Shown here: piece by piece, positions 7,167 to 15,796 of the stretch
Numbering within the stretch: the first letter of the stretch is position 1
Layout of the letters: the number at the start of each line of letters is the position of its first letter
Assembly (NCBI RefSeq): GCF_018119405.1
Contig: NZ_JAGPWC010000022.1
Span: forward strand, 1 to 64,000
From: Massilia sp. ST3
GTDB lineage: Bacteria > Pseudomonadota > Gammaproteobacteria > Burkholderiales > Burkholderiaceae_D
Direction of reading: 5' to 3'
Length of the DNA stretch: 64,000 nucleotides
The notes under the pieces: model-generated
Database searches by the model: none
What the model saw: the letters and a program-made list of their open reading frames with translations, nothing else
Told to the model about the DNA's origin: nothing
Program-made: the position numbers and the translations under genes

Positions 7167-8621
7167 TCACTCGGTGGTGGCCGTGACCGGCGCCGCTTCC
7201 TTGGCCATCTTCTGCCCGCGGCTGATGCTGTCGCCATCGTTGCGGCGCAGGCGCCGGAACACGAAGGCCGAGATCACGGTGAGCACCGCCAGCGTGGCGA
7301 AGCCATGGTGCAGGGCGCGCGTCACCTGCGCGTGATCGGTCTGCGGCACGCCGCCCAGGAACCAGGCCGTCACGATCGACCCCGCCGCCAGGCCGAAGCT
7401 CATCGACAGCTGCTGGAATGAGCTCGAGATGGTGCTCGCCATGCTCGAGTCCTGCGGTTCGATGTCTGCATAGGCCAGGGTATTCATGCTGGAGAACTGC
7501 AGCGAGTTGAAGAAACCCTGCAGCAGGCTGATGGCCACGATCGCGTAGAGCGGCGTGCCCGTTCCCACCAGGGTGAACAGGGCGATGGTGAGGCCGATGC
7601 AGACCGTGTTCACCACCAGCACCTGGCGGTAGCCGAAGCGTCCCAGCAGCCTGGAGGCGAACAGCTTCATGCCCATGGCGGCTGCAGCCGCAGGCATCAT
7701 CAGGAGGCCCGATTGCCAGGCCGGCAGTCCCAGGCCGAGCTGGTAGAGCAGGGGCAGCAGGAAGGGCAGGCCGCCGACGCCGAGCCGGGTGACGAAGCCG
7801 CCCAGCACCGCGATGCGGAAGGTGCGCACCTTCAGCAGCGCCAGGCGCAGCAGCGGATGCTTGATGCGGCAGGCGTGCCAGGCGTAGGCGCCCAGCAGGG
7901 CCGCCGACAGCGCGAACAGCAGGCCCGCCGTGAACGGCGCCAGCGTGTGCTCGCCGAAGACTTCCAGCAGCCAGGACAGGATGGCGGTGCCGCTGCTGAA
8001 CAGGATCAGCCCGGGCACGTCGAGCGGCCGCCGCTCCTCGGCCTGGTAGTCCGGCATGTGGCGCCACACGAAGTAGAGCGCCAGCAGGCCGACCGGCACG
8101 TTGACGAAGAAGATCACCCGCCACGAGGTCCAGTGCACGATCAGGCCGCCCACCGTGGGGCCGAGCAGGGGACCGATCAGGGCCGGGATGATCACGAAGT
8201 TCATCGCGCCCAGCAGCTCGTTCTTGGGAAAGGTGCGCACGATGGCCAGGCGCCCGACCGGCATCATCATGGCCCCGCCCAGGCCCTGCAGCAGGCGCGC
8301 GGCGGTCATCATGCCCGCATTGAGCGACAGCCCGCACAGCACCGACGCCAGGGTGAAGACCGCGATCGCGATGAAGAACACGCGCCGCGTGCCGAAGCGG
8401 TCGGCCATCCAGCCGCTGACCGGAATGCCCACCGCCAGGCCGAGGATGTAGCTGGTGACGACCGACTTGAGGCTGAGCGGGGTGACGCCGAGGCTGGATG
8501 CGATGCTGGGGATGGCCGTATTGACGATGGTGGCGTCGAGCTGCTCCATGAACAGGGCAGTGGCGACCAGCCACGGCAGGTAGCGCTTGAAGCTTGCGGA
8601 TGCGGTACTGGATGGGGTCAA
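7167..8621 (-). CDS. MFS drug exporter, DHA2 (14-TM) type
   Basis: This 484-residue integral membrane protein belongs to the EmrB/QacA drug:proton antiporter group. The N-terminus contains the DHA motif D-A-T-I-V-N-x-A-I-P (LDATIVNTAIPSI), motif A is GWMADRFGTRR, and antiporter motif C is PALIGPLLGPTVGG. Fourteen hydrophobic segments are plausible. No membrane fusion partner (EmrA) or adjacent regulator is present, so it probably works alone. Its substrate is unknown. It is transcribed towards the retropepsin-fold gene. Confidence 0.9.
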   Translation of the reverse strand: MTPSSTASASFKRYLPWLVATALFMEQLDATIVNTAIPSIASSLGVTPLSLKSVVTSYILGLAVGIPVSGWMADRFGTRRVFFIAIAVFTLASVLCGLSLNAGMMTAARLLQGLGGAMMMPVGRLAIVRTFPKNELLGAMNFVIIPALIGPLLGPTVGGLIVHWTSWRVIFFVNVPVGLLALYFVWRHMPDYQAEERRPLDVPGLILFSSGTAILSWLLEVFGEHTLAPFTAGLLFALSAALLGAYAWHACRIKHPLLRLALLKVRTFRIAVLGGFVTRLGVGGLPFLLPLLYQLGLGLPAWQSGLLMMPAAAAAMGMKLFASRLLGRFGYRQVLVVNTVCIGLTIALFTLVGTGTPLYAIVAISLLQGFFNSLQFSSMNTLAYADIEPQDSSMASTISSSFQQLSMSFGLAAGSIVTAWFLGGVPQTDHAQVTRALHHGFATLAVLTVISAFVFRRLRRNDGDSISRGQKMAKEAAPVTATTE

Positions 8622-8735
8622 TCGGGCCTCGGCAGGGTCACGCGCCGCAGCGGGCGGTGTTGGCCGATTGTGTCACAAATCGGCGCAGGCCCGCGCCACG
8701 TGCGGACCTGCGCCGAGGAGCAGCGCGACAGCGGC

Positions 8736-9290
8736 TTAGAAGCGCCAGGCTGCGCGCGCCACCAGCCAGTTGGCGCCGGCGTTCGGGCTCTTGATGCTGC
8801 CGTTCGAGTAGTGCTGGAAGCGCAGGCCCAGGTCCCACTTCGGCGTGGTATAGCCGACGCCCACGTGGTCGGCGAACTGGAAGGCGGTCGACAGTTCCTT
8901 GTCCTCGTTCTTGTACAGCTTCGAGAACATGCTGATGCCGATGCCGGCCTCGGCATACCAGCCCAGCTTGTCGTCGGCCTGGTAGCGGAATACCGGGGTC
9001 AGGCCGGCCACGGCGATGGTCTTCTTCTGGCCCGGCACGTTGCGGTAGGCCTCGAGGCGCCAGGCGGCCAGGTTGGCGTCCCAGTAGCCCGACAGGTGGC
9101 GGCCGCCGGACGAGAACCAGCGCTGGTCCCAGTCCGACTGGACGGCCACGCGGGCCATTTTCTGCTGCGGATTGGTGCCGAATTCGACGGAGGCGGAATC
9201 GATCCAGCCATCGGCCGCATGGCCGGCCTGGGCGAACAGGGCGGCGCTGACGAAGCCCAGCGCGGCGCCGATTTTTTTCATCATCTTCAT
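8736..9290 (-). CDS. pagL: PagL-like lipid A 3-O-deacylase (outer membrane)
   Basis: This 184-residue protein has an N-terminal signal peptide (MKMMKKIGAALGFVSAALFA) and alternating beta-strand character ending in an aromatic C-terminus (AAWRF), as in eight-stranded outer-membrane barrels. The family motif RFQHYSNGSIKSPNAG gives the catalytic His160 and Ser162. The third member of the PagL triad, a Glu 11-12 residues after the Ser, appears as A173-N174 here, so activity is uncertain. PagL removes the 3-O-linked acyl chain of lipid A. It lies near eptA and the PAP2 gene, forming a loose lipid A modification region. Confidence 0.75.
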   Translation of the reverse strand: MKMMKKIGAALGFVSAALFAQAGHAADGWIDSASVEFGTNPQQKMARVAVQSDWDQRWFSSGGRHLSGYWDANLAAWRLEAYRNVPGQKKTIAVAGLTPVFRYQADDKLGWYAEAGIGISMFSKLYKNEDKELSTAFQFADHVGVGYTTPKWDLGLRFQHYSNGSIKSPNAGANWLVARAAWRF

Positions 9291-9445
9291 GTTTAGCCTT
9301 GGAAATGGAAGTGGAGCTCGTCAATGAGTCTGGCACTATTGGCGAATGCGGTATTGTACTTGTGTGAACAAAGTCGCGCTGACGGCCCCCAAGCCATGCG
9401 GCGCAGGTATCATAGGCGCCCGCCGCATATTGAACCGGATCGAAC

Positions 9446-10147
9446 ATGGCCGAACCAACCATCACTCCCCTGTATCCCCTTGCCGCCCCCATGGAGCGCC
9501 AGGTGGAAGCCGCCGTGCTGCCGCACGACCCCGTCGCCGAGCACATCGCCGCCCACCTGGGCGCGCCCTCCATGGTGTTCCACGACACCGTGGCCGACCC
9601 GGTCCAGGTCGACATCCACGTGATTCCCGCGGGACCGCAGTATCCCTTCCTGCGCCTGGTGACCTCGGGCATGAGCCAGAACGCGATGACGACACCGGAG
9701 GGCGCGCCGCCCTACGGCGAGCTGATGATGTCGCTGCCGCCCGACTGGAAGCTGGACGAGGAAGCGGTCAAGGACGAGCGCTGGTACTGGCCGGTGGCCC
9801 TGCTGCGCCACCTGGCCCACTATCCGCACCAGCAGGCGACCTGGATCGGGCTGGGCCACACGGTGCCGAACGGCAGCCCGGCCAAGCCCTACGCGAGCGG
9901 CGTCAAGTTCGAGGGCGCCATCCTGCTGCCGCCGGTGTCGGCGCCCGAACCCTTCCATTCGGTAAGCGTGGACGGCAAGGACGTGTATTTCCACTGCGTG
10001 GTGCCGCTCTACAAGGAGGAACTGGACCTGGTGCGCCGCCGCGGCTTCCCCGAGCTGCTCGACAGGTTCAACGACAAGAACGTCACCGACGTGGTGGTCC
10101 CGGACCGCGTGAACACGGTCAAGAAGAAGTTCCTGGGACTGTTCTGA
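9446..10147 (+). CDS. Suppressor-of-fused (SUFU) domain protein
   Basis: This 233-residue soluble protein has no signal peptide and matches the bacterial suppressor-of-fused-like domain: a VFHDTVADPVQVDIHVIPAG region, then LVTSGMSQNAM, an E-L-M-x-x-L-P-P-D-W segment, and a late GVKFEGAILLPPV stretch. The molecular role in bacteria is not established; homologues are often linked to polymorphic-toxin immunity or housekeeping contexts, but no toxin gene is nearby. The stop codon overlaps the next start (TGATG), so it is translationally coupled to the oxidoreductase. Confidence 0.8.
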   Translation: MAEPTITPLYPLAAPMERQVEAAVLPHDPVAEHIAAHLGAPSMVFHDTVADPVQVDIHVIPAGPQYPFLRLVTSGMSQNAMTTPEGAPPYGELMMSLPPDWKLDEEAVKDERWYWPVALLRHLAHYPHQQATWIGLGHTVPNGSPAKPYASGVKFEGAILLPPVSAPEPFHSVSVDGKDVYFHCVVPLYKEELDLVRRRGFPELLDRFNDKNVTDVVVPDRVNTVKKKFLGLF

Positions 10148-11142
10148 TGGACCGGCCCGTCGTTGCCTTTCTGGGCATCGGCCTGATGGGCGGGCCGATG
10201 GCGGCGCGGCTGGCGCAGGCCGGGCACCCGGTGCGCGCCTGGAACCGCACCCACGCCAAGGCCGAGGCCCTGCGCGGGCAAGGTGTCGATGCCCGCACGC
10301 GGCTGGAGGACGCCGTCGCCGGCGCGCACATCGTCATCTCGATGCTGGAAGCCGGTCCCGTGGTGGACGAGGTGATGCGCACCGCGTTGCCCGCGCTGGC
10401 GCCCGGCGCCCTGTGGATCGACATGAGCTCGACCCGGCAGGACGAGGCGCTGGCTTTCCACACCCTGCTGCTTGCCAACGGCTGCCGCTTCCTCGACGCG
10501 CCGGTGTCCGGCGGCGTGGGCGGCGCGGAGAGCGGCCAGCTGGCCATCATGGCGGGCGGCGCGCCGGCCGATTTCGACGAAGCCGCGCCGGTGCTGGCGG
10601 CGATGGGCACGCCGCGCCTGGTCGGTCCCGCGGGCAGCGGGCAGGTGGCCAAGCTGTGCAACCAGCTGATCGTGGGCGCGACCCTCAATGTAGTGGCCGA
10701 GGCGCTGCTGCTGGCGCAGGCCGCGGGCGCCGATCCGGCCCAGGTGCGCGAAGCGATCCGTGGCGGCTTCGCGGGCAGCCGCATCCTGGAGGTGCACGGC
10801 CAGCGCATGCTGGACCGGAATTTCGTGGCCGGCGGACAGGTGAAGAGCCAGCTGAAGGACTTGCACAATGTGCTGGCCGCCGCCGGCGCGGCCGGGCTGG
10901 CGCTGCCGGTGACCGAACTGGTGACGCGGCAGTACGAGGCGATCGCGGGGGACTTCCCGCAGGCCGATCACGCGGCGGCGCTGATTGCGCTGGAGCGCAT
11001 GAATCCCGGGCAGCGGCTGGGCGATGCCCCGGACGTAGGGTTGGCGGCTACGCCGCCGACCCTACGGCTCAGGCCGCCGGCAGGCTCATTTCGACCAGCT
11101 TCACCCAGTAGCTGGCCCCGATCGGCAGCAGGTTGTCGTTGA
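10147..11142 (+). CDS. NAD(P)-dependent 3-hydroxyisobutyrate dehydrogenase-like oxidoreductase
   Basis: This beta-hydroxyacid dehydrogenase has a Rossmann motif at the start (VAFLGIGLMGGPMA), the substrate-binding DAPVSGGVGGAESG, and the catalytic-lysine segment GSGQVAKLCNQL. It is predicted to oxidise or reduce a small beta-hydroxy acid such as 3-hydroxyisobutyrate or tartronate semialdehyde. The conserved protein ends near NPGQRLG (about residue 295). The remaining ~36 residues (of 331) are low-complexity, run through a hairpin at 11035-11065 and overlap the convergent M20 gene by 74 bp, so this tail looks like read-through after loss of an earlier stop. Confidence 0.85.
   Translation: MDRPVVAFLGIGLMGGPMAARLAQAGHPVRAWNRTHAKAEALRGQGVDARTRLEDAVAGAHIVISMLEAGPVVDEVMRTALPALAPGALWIDMSSTRQDEALAFHTLLLANGCRFLDAPVSGGVGGAESGQLAIMAGGAPADFDEAAPVLAAMGTPRLVGPAGSGQVAKLCNQLIVGATLNVVAEALLLAQAAGADPAQVREAIRGGFAGSRILEVHGQRMLDRNFVAGGQVKSQLKDLHNVLAAAGAAGLALPVTELVTRQYEAIAGDFPQADHAAALIALERMNPGQRLGDAPDVGLAATPPTLRLRPPAGSFRPASPSSWPRSAAGCR
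11035..11065. terminator. Hairpin between convergent genes
   Basis: GTAGGGTTGGCGGC (11035-11048) pairs with GCCGCCGACCCTAC (11052-11065) with one mismatch and a TAC loop. It sits where the oxidoreductase and M20 genes meet and could act on either strand, although there is no T-run. The GTAGGGT ends resemble repeat family B. Confidence 0.4.
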
Positions 11143-12262
11143 AGTCATAACTTCCATTGTGCAGCTGGCACGGCCCCAGCCCGTGCCCGCCCGTGCGGTG
11201 CTCGCCTTCGCCATTGCCGATGAACACATAGCACCCCGGCTTTTCCTGCAGCATGAAGGCGAAATCCTCCGCCCCCATGGTCGGCTCGACATCCGTGTCG
11301 ACCCGCTCCTGTCCCACCACCGCGCGCATCGCCTCGATGGCGAAGGCGGTCTGCTCGGCATGGTTCACCAGTGGCGGATAGTTGCGCTTGAAATTGAATT
11401 CGACCTTGGCATTGAAGCCGGCCGCCACGCCCGCGGCGATCTCGTTCATGCGGCGTTCGATCAGGTCCAGCACACCCGTCGTGAAGGTGCGCACCGTACC
11501 GACCAGCTCGGCTTCGTCCGGGATCACGTTGGTGGCGCTGCCCGCATGGATTTGCGTGATCGACAGCACCGCCGTGTCCAGCGGGTTCTTTTCGCGCGAG
11601 ATGATGGTCTGCCAGCTCTGGGCAATCTGCACCGCCACCATCACCGGGTCGACGCCCCGGTGCGGCTGGGCCGCGTGCGCGCCCTTGCCGCGCACCACCA
11701 CGCGGAATTCGTTACTCGAGGCCATCATCGGCCCGGCCACTACGCCGAAGCTGCCTTCGGGAATGCCCGGCCAGTTGTGCATGCCGTACACGGCATCCAT
11801 CGGGAACTGTTCGAACAGGCCGTCGTCCATCATGCGCCTGGCGCCGCCGCCGCCTTCCTCGGCGGGCTGGAAGATCACGTAGACGGTGCCGTCGAAGTTG
11901 CGGTGCTGCGCCAGGTAGTGGGCCGCGCCCAGCAGCATGGCGGTATGGCCGTCATGGCCGCAGGCGTGCATCTTGCCCGGGTTGGTCGAGGCGTGCGGGA
12001 AGCGGTTCAGCTCCTGCATCGGCAGCGCATCCATGTCGGCGCGCAGGCCGATCGCGCGGCTGGACGTGCCGCCCTTGATGATGCCGACCACGCCGGTCAG
12101 CCCCAGGCCGCGCACGATGGGAATGCCCCAGGCCGTCAAGCGCTCGGCCACCATGTCGGCGGTGCGCACTTCTTCGTAGCACAGCTCCGGGTGGGCGTGC
12201 AGGTCGCGGCGGATAGCCTGCAACTCGGTCTGGAAAGCGAGTATGGGTTCCACTAGCTTCAT
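11069..12262 (-). CDS. M20-family amidohydrolase (hippurate hydrolase-like)
   Basis: This 397-residue metallopeptidase of the M20D/amidohydrolase group hydrolyses N-acyl amino acid or hippurate-type amides using two metal ions. Visible motifs are RRDLHAHPELCYEE, the metal ligands in MHACGHDGHTAMLLGAA, the catalytic PAEEGGGGARRM, YGMHNWPG, and the late MGAEDFAFML. The length is normal. The start has an upstream AGGAGACCCTG-like ribosome site on the minus strand. The exact substrate is unknown. Confidence 0.9.
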   Translation of the reverse strand: MKLVEPILAFQTELQAIRRDLHAHPELCYEEVRTADMVAERLTAWGIPIVRGLGLTGVVGIIKGGTSSRAIGLRADMDALPMQELNRFPHASTNPGKMHACGHDGHTAMLLGAAHYLAQHRNFDGTVYVIFQPAEEGGGGARRMMDDGLFEQFPMDAVYGMHNWPGIPEGSFGVVAGPMMASSNEFRVVVRGKGAHAAQPHRGVDPVMVAVQIAQSWQTIISREKNPLDTAVLSITQIHAGSATNVIPDEAELVGTVRTFTTGVLDLIERRMNEIAAGVAAGFNAKVEFNFKRNYPPLVNHAEQTAFAIEAMRAVVGQERVDTDVEPTMGAEDFAFMLQEKPGCYVFIGNGEGEHRTGGHGLGPCQLHNGSYDFNDNLLPIGASYWVKLVEMSLPAA

Positions 12263-12432
12263 CAGGGTCTCCTAATTTTGTCATGCAGCTTGTTGTGTTT
12301 GCATTGCATGATTTGAACTATTGTAGCCTGCCTCAAACAGTCTTGACAGAGGAGGGCGCAGAGCCCGTGGGAATCGTATAAAGTATTGGTTTCACGCAGT
12401 TTTTTCCTGCGGCCTCACCATACCAAAAGAAC

Positions 12433-14535
12433 ATGACCACCACCCAAGTCCGTGCGACCTGCCCCCACGATTGCCCCGATACCTGCGCCTTGCTCGTCAC
12501 CGTCGAAGACGGCGTGGCGACCGAGGTGAAGGGCGATCCGGAGCATCCGACCACGGCCGGGGTGCTGTGCACCAAGGTGTCGCGCTACGTCGAGCGCACC
12601 TACCACGCCGACCGCCTGCTGTACCCGATGCGCCGCGTGGGCCGCAAGGGCGAGGGCAAGTTCGAACGCATCAGCTGGGACGAGGCGCTGGATACCATCG
12701 CCACGCGCCTGAAGGACATCGCCGCGCGCGATCCGCAAGCCATCCTGCCCTACAGCTACGCCGGCACCATGGGCCTGGTGCAGGGCGACTCGATGTCGCT
12801 GCGCTTCTTCAACCACCTGGGCGCCTCGCTGCTCGACCGCACCATCTGCGCCACGGCCGGCGCCACCGGCTACAAGTACACCATCGGCGGCTCGGTAGGC
12901 ACCGACATCGAGGAATTCCAGAACGCGAAACTGATCCTGATCTGGGGCGGCAACCCGATCGCCTCCAACCTGCACTTCTGGATGCGGGCCCAGGAAGCCA
13001 AGCGCCGCGGCGCCACCCTGGTCGCGATCGATCCCTACCGCTCGCTGACGGCCGAGAAGTGCCATCAGCACATCGCGCTGCTGCCGGGCACCGACGCCGC
13101 GCTGGCGCTGGGCATGATGCACGTGCTGATCCAGGAAGACCTGCTCGACCACGACTACATCGGCAAGTACACGCTCGGCTTCGAGGAACTGAAGGCGCGC
13201 GCGCGCGAATGGACGCCGGAGCGCACCGCCGCCACCTGCGGCATCACGGTGGAAGAAGTGGTGGAGCTGGCGCGCCTCTACGGCCAGACCGCGAAGCGCG
13301 GCGAGGCTGCCGCGATCCGCATGAACTACGGCCTGCAGCGCGTGCGCGGCGGCGGCATGTCGGTGCGTAACATCGCCTGCCTGCCGGCCCTGGTCGGCGC
13401 CTGGCGCCACCCGGCCGGCGGCGTCCAGCTGTCGACCTCGGGCACCTTCCCGACCGACCGCGCGGCCCTGCAGCGCCCCGACCTGCTCAAGGGCCGCGCC
13501 CCGCGCACGATCAACATGACCACCATCGGCGACGACCTGCTCAAGGACGCCTCGCCCGAGTTCGGCCCCAAGATCGAGGCCGTCATCGTCTACAACGCCA
13601 ACCCGCTGGCGATCGCGCCGGACTCCAGCAAGGTGCAGCGCGGCTTCGAGCGCGAGGACCTGTTCACCGTGGTGCTGGAGCACTTCCGCACCGACAGCGC
13701 CGATTACGCAGACATCCTGCTGCCGGCCACCACCCAGCTCGAGCACGTCGACGCCCACCTGGCCTATGGCCACCTGTACATGATGGCCAACAACGCGGCC
13801 GTGGCGCCGGTCGGCGAGGCCAAGCCGAACACCGAATTCTTCCGCCTGCTGGCGGCGCGCATGGGCTTCGACGACCCCTGCTTCAGCGAGACCGACGACC
13901 AGCTCGCGGCCCAGGCCTTCAACAAACAGGATGCGCGCGCGGTCCACTTCGACTGGGAATCGCTCAAGCGCAAGGGCTGGCAGAAGCTGAACATGCCGGC
14001 CGCCCCGTTTGCCGAAGGCGGCTTCCCGACCCCGTCGGGCAAGTGCGAGTTTTATTCGAGCACCATGGCGCGCGACGGACTCGACCCGGTCCCGGCCTAT
14101 ATCGCACCATATGAATCGGCCGCCTCCAACCCGGAACTGGCCGCAAGGTATCCGCTGGCGATGATCTCTCCACCGGCGAGGAACTTCCTCAACTCAACGT
14201 TTGTCAACGTGCAGAGCCTGCGCGCCACCGAGGGCGAGCCGCACCTCGATATCCACCCGAACGACGCCGCCGTACGCGGCATCGCGCATGGGGATATGGC
14301 GCGCATTTTTAACGACCGCGGCTCCTTCGTCGCCCGCGCACGCGTGACCGACAAGGCGCGTCCGGGGCTGGTGGTGGGCTTGTCCATCTGGTGGAAGAAG
14401 TTGTCCTCCGATGGCAAGAACGCCAATGAAGTCACCAGCCAGCGTCTGACCGACATGGGCAGGGCGCCCACTTTCTACGACACCCTGGTGCAGGTCGAAA
14501 AGGCCGCACCGACAACACGAGATGAAACCCTCTAG
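12433..14535 (+). CDS. Molybdopterin oxidoreductase (DMSO reductase superfamily)
   Basis: This 700-residue protein carries an N-terminal [4Fe-4S] site, C10-x3-C14-x3-C18 and C46. The long molybdopterin-binding body includes LIWGGNPIASNLHFW, IYNANPLA-like VIVYNANPLAIAPD, LEHFRTDSADYADILLPATTQLEH, and a C-terminal dinucleotide-binding domain (PPARNFLNSTF, IHPNDA). No signal peptide or Tat motif is visible, so it is probably cytoplasmic. No partner FeS or membrane subunit lies alongside. Its physiological substrate is unknown. No strong ribosome site precedes the ATG. The last 14 bases overlap the next gene. Confidence 0.88.
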   Translation: MTTTQVRATCPHDCPDTCALLVTVEDGVATEVKGDPEHPTTAGVLCTKVSRYVERTYHADRLLYPMRRVGRKGEGKFERISWDEALDTIATRLKDIAARDPQAILPYSYAGTMGLVQGDSMSLRFFNHLGASLLDRTICATAGATGYKYTIGGSVGTDIEEFQNAKLILIWGGNPIASNLHFWMRAQEAKRRGATLVAIDPYRSLTAEKCHQHIALLPGTDAALALGMMHVLIQEDLLDHDYIGKYTLGFEELKARAREWTPERTAATCGITVEEVVELARLYGQTAKRGEAAAIRMNYGLQRVRGGGMSVRNIACLPALVGAWRHPAGGVQLSTSGTFPTDRAALQRPDLLKGRAPRTINMTTIGDDLLKDASPEFGPKIEAVIVYNANPLAIAPDSSKVQRGFEREDLFTVVLEHFRTDSADYADILLPATTQLEHVDAHLAYGHLYMMANNAAVAPVGEAKPNTEFFRLLAARMGFDDPCFSETDDQLAAQAFNKQDARAVHFDWESLKRKGWQKLNMPAAPFAEGGFPTPSGKCEFYSSTMARDGLDPVPAYIAPYESAASNPELAARYPLAMISPPARNFLNSTFVNVQSLRATEGEPHLDIHPNDAAVRGIAHGDMARIFNDRGSFVARARVTDKARPGLVVGLSIWWKKLSSDGKNANEVTSQRLTDMGRAPTFYDTLVQVEKAAPTTRDETL

Positions 14536-15637
14536 ATTTTCCCAGGCCTTCCGGCCCATGATGGCCGCCGCAGCGGCGGCCCTGATGTTGTCAAGCTGCT
14601 CATCCCTCTCCTACTACAGTCAAGCCGCGCAAGGCCAGCTTGAATTGCTGACCGATTCGCGCCCCATCGACGACTGGATCGCCGATCCCGGCACCAACGT
14701 GAAACTGCGCCACCGTCTCGAGACGGCGCGCCAGATCCGCCGCTACGCGATCCAGGAAATGAAGCTGCCCGATAACGGCAGCTATACCAACTACACCCAC
14801 CTCAAGCGTCCCTATGTGCTGTGGAACGTGGTAGCCACGCCCGAGCTCTCGCTCAAGCCCATGCAATGGTGCTTTCCGGTGGCCGGCTGCGTGAACTACC
14901 GCGGCTACTACAGCAAGGCCGAGGCCCAGGCCTTCGCCAAGGAGCTGCGCGCCAAGGGCCACGACGTCGAGGTGGGCGGCGTGCCGGCCTACTCGACCCT
15001 GGGCTGGTTCAGCGATCCCCTGATCTCGACCTTCATCAACTATCCGGACGCCCAGCTGGCGCGCATGCTGTTCCACGAGCTGGCGCACCAGGTGGCCTAT
15101 GTGGCGGGCGACTCGCAGTTCAACGAATCCTTCGCCAGCGCGGTGGAAGAGGCCGGCGTGGAAGGCTGGCTGGAGCGCTTCGGCAACCCGGCCATGCGCG
15201 ACGCCTACGACCGCTATGCGGCGCGCAAGAAGGATTTCCTGGGGCTGCTGCTCAAGTACCGCGGCGAGCTGGATCGTACTTACAAGAGCTTCGCCCCCGA
15301 CAGCGACAAGCGCATCGCCAAGGCGCGCCTGTTCCTGGCCCTGAAGGACGACTACCAGGTGCTCAAGGCGAACTGGGGCGGCTATGCCGGCTACGACAAG
15401 TTCTTCGAGGAGCCGCTCTCGAACGCCCACCTGGCCTCGATCGCCACCTACAACGACTTCGTGCCCGCTTTCCGCGCCTTGCTGCAGCGCGAAAGGAGCT
15501 GGAACGGCTTCTACAAGGCGGTCAACCAGCTCGCCAAGCTCGACAAGGCGGACCGGCACCGGGTGCTCAAGAAGCTGGGCGCCACGACCACGCCGGCGCC
15601 GCTCGTGGTGCAGCGCAGCATGGTTGGCGCAAGGTAG
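14522..15637 (+). CDS. Putative lipoprotein aminopeptidase (zinc metallopeptidase)
   Basis: This 371-residue protein belongs to the predicted-aminopeptidase family (COG4324-like). A lipoprotein signal peptide ends in LSSC with C26 as the probable lipidated cysteine. The zinc motif HELAH (H185, E186, H189) is followed by FNESFASAVEEAGVE, which supplies a third ligand. It probably works in the periplasm anchored to a membrane. It overlaps the molybdopterin oxidoreductase gene by 14 bp, so the two are translationally coupled although no functional link is known. Confidence 0.85.
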   Translation: MKPSRFSQAFRPMMAAAAAALMLSSCSSLSYYSQAAQGQLELLTDSRPIDDWIADPGTNVKLRHRLETARQIRRYAIQEMKLPDNGSYTNYTHLKRPYVLWNVVATPELSLKPMQWCFPVAGCVNYRGYYSKAEAQAFAKELRAKGHDVEVGGVPAYSTLGWFSDPLISTFINYPDAQLARMLFHELAHQVAYVAGDSQFNESFASAVEEAGVEGWLERFGNPAMRDAYDRYAARKKDFLGLLLKYRGELDRTYKSFAPDSDKRIAKARLFLALKDDYQVLKANWGGYAGYDKFFEEPLSNAHLASIATYNDFVPAFRALLQRERSWNGFYKAVNQLAKLDKADRHRVLKKLGATTTPAPLVVQRSMVGAR

Positions 15638-15725
15638 AGGACGCGTTCCAATCGCGCCGAAAGCGCTTGCGCGTAGCAGCACTGCCCGATAGCATCATCA
15701 TCAGCGATAACAAAGGCACAAGCTA

Positions 15726-15738
15726 CGCGCGCGCGCGC
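15726..15738. repeat. Alternating CG tract
   Basis: Thirteen bases of uninterrupted CG alternation lie about 60 bp before the first fadD gene. Such tracts can slip during replication and can adopt Z-DNA; no function is demonstrated. Confidence 0.6.
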
Positions 15739-15796
15739 GCAGCACCAGCCAGGCGCTCGACCACAACGATAACTATTTTCGAGACAGAGGCAACCA

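Noticed and set aside
12343..12382. TTGACA (12343) and TATAAA (12377) as a promoter for the molybdopterin oxidoreductase
   Set aside because: The 28-bp spacing is far outside the usable range for one promoter.
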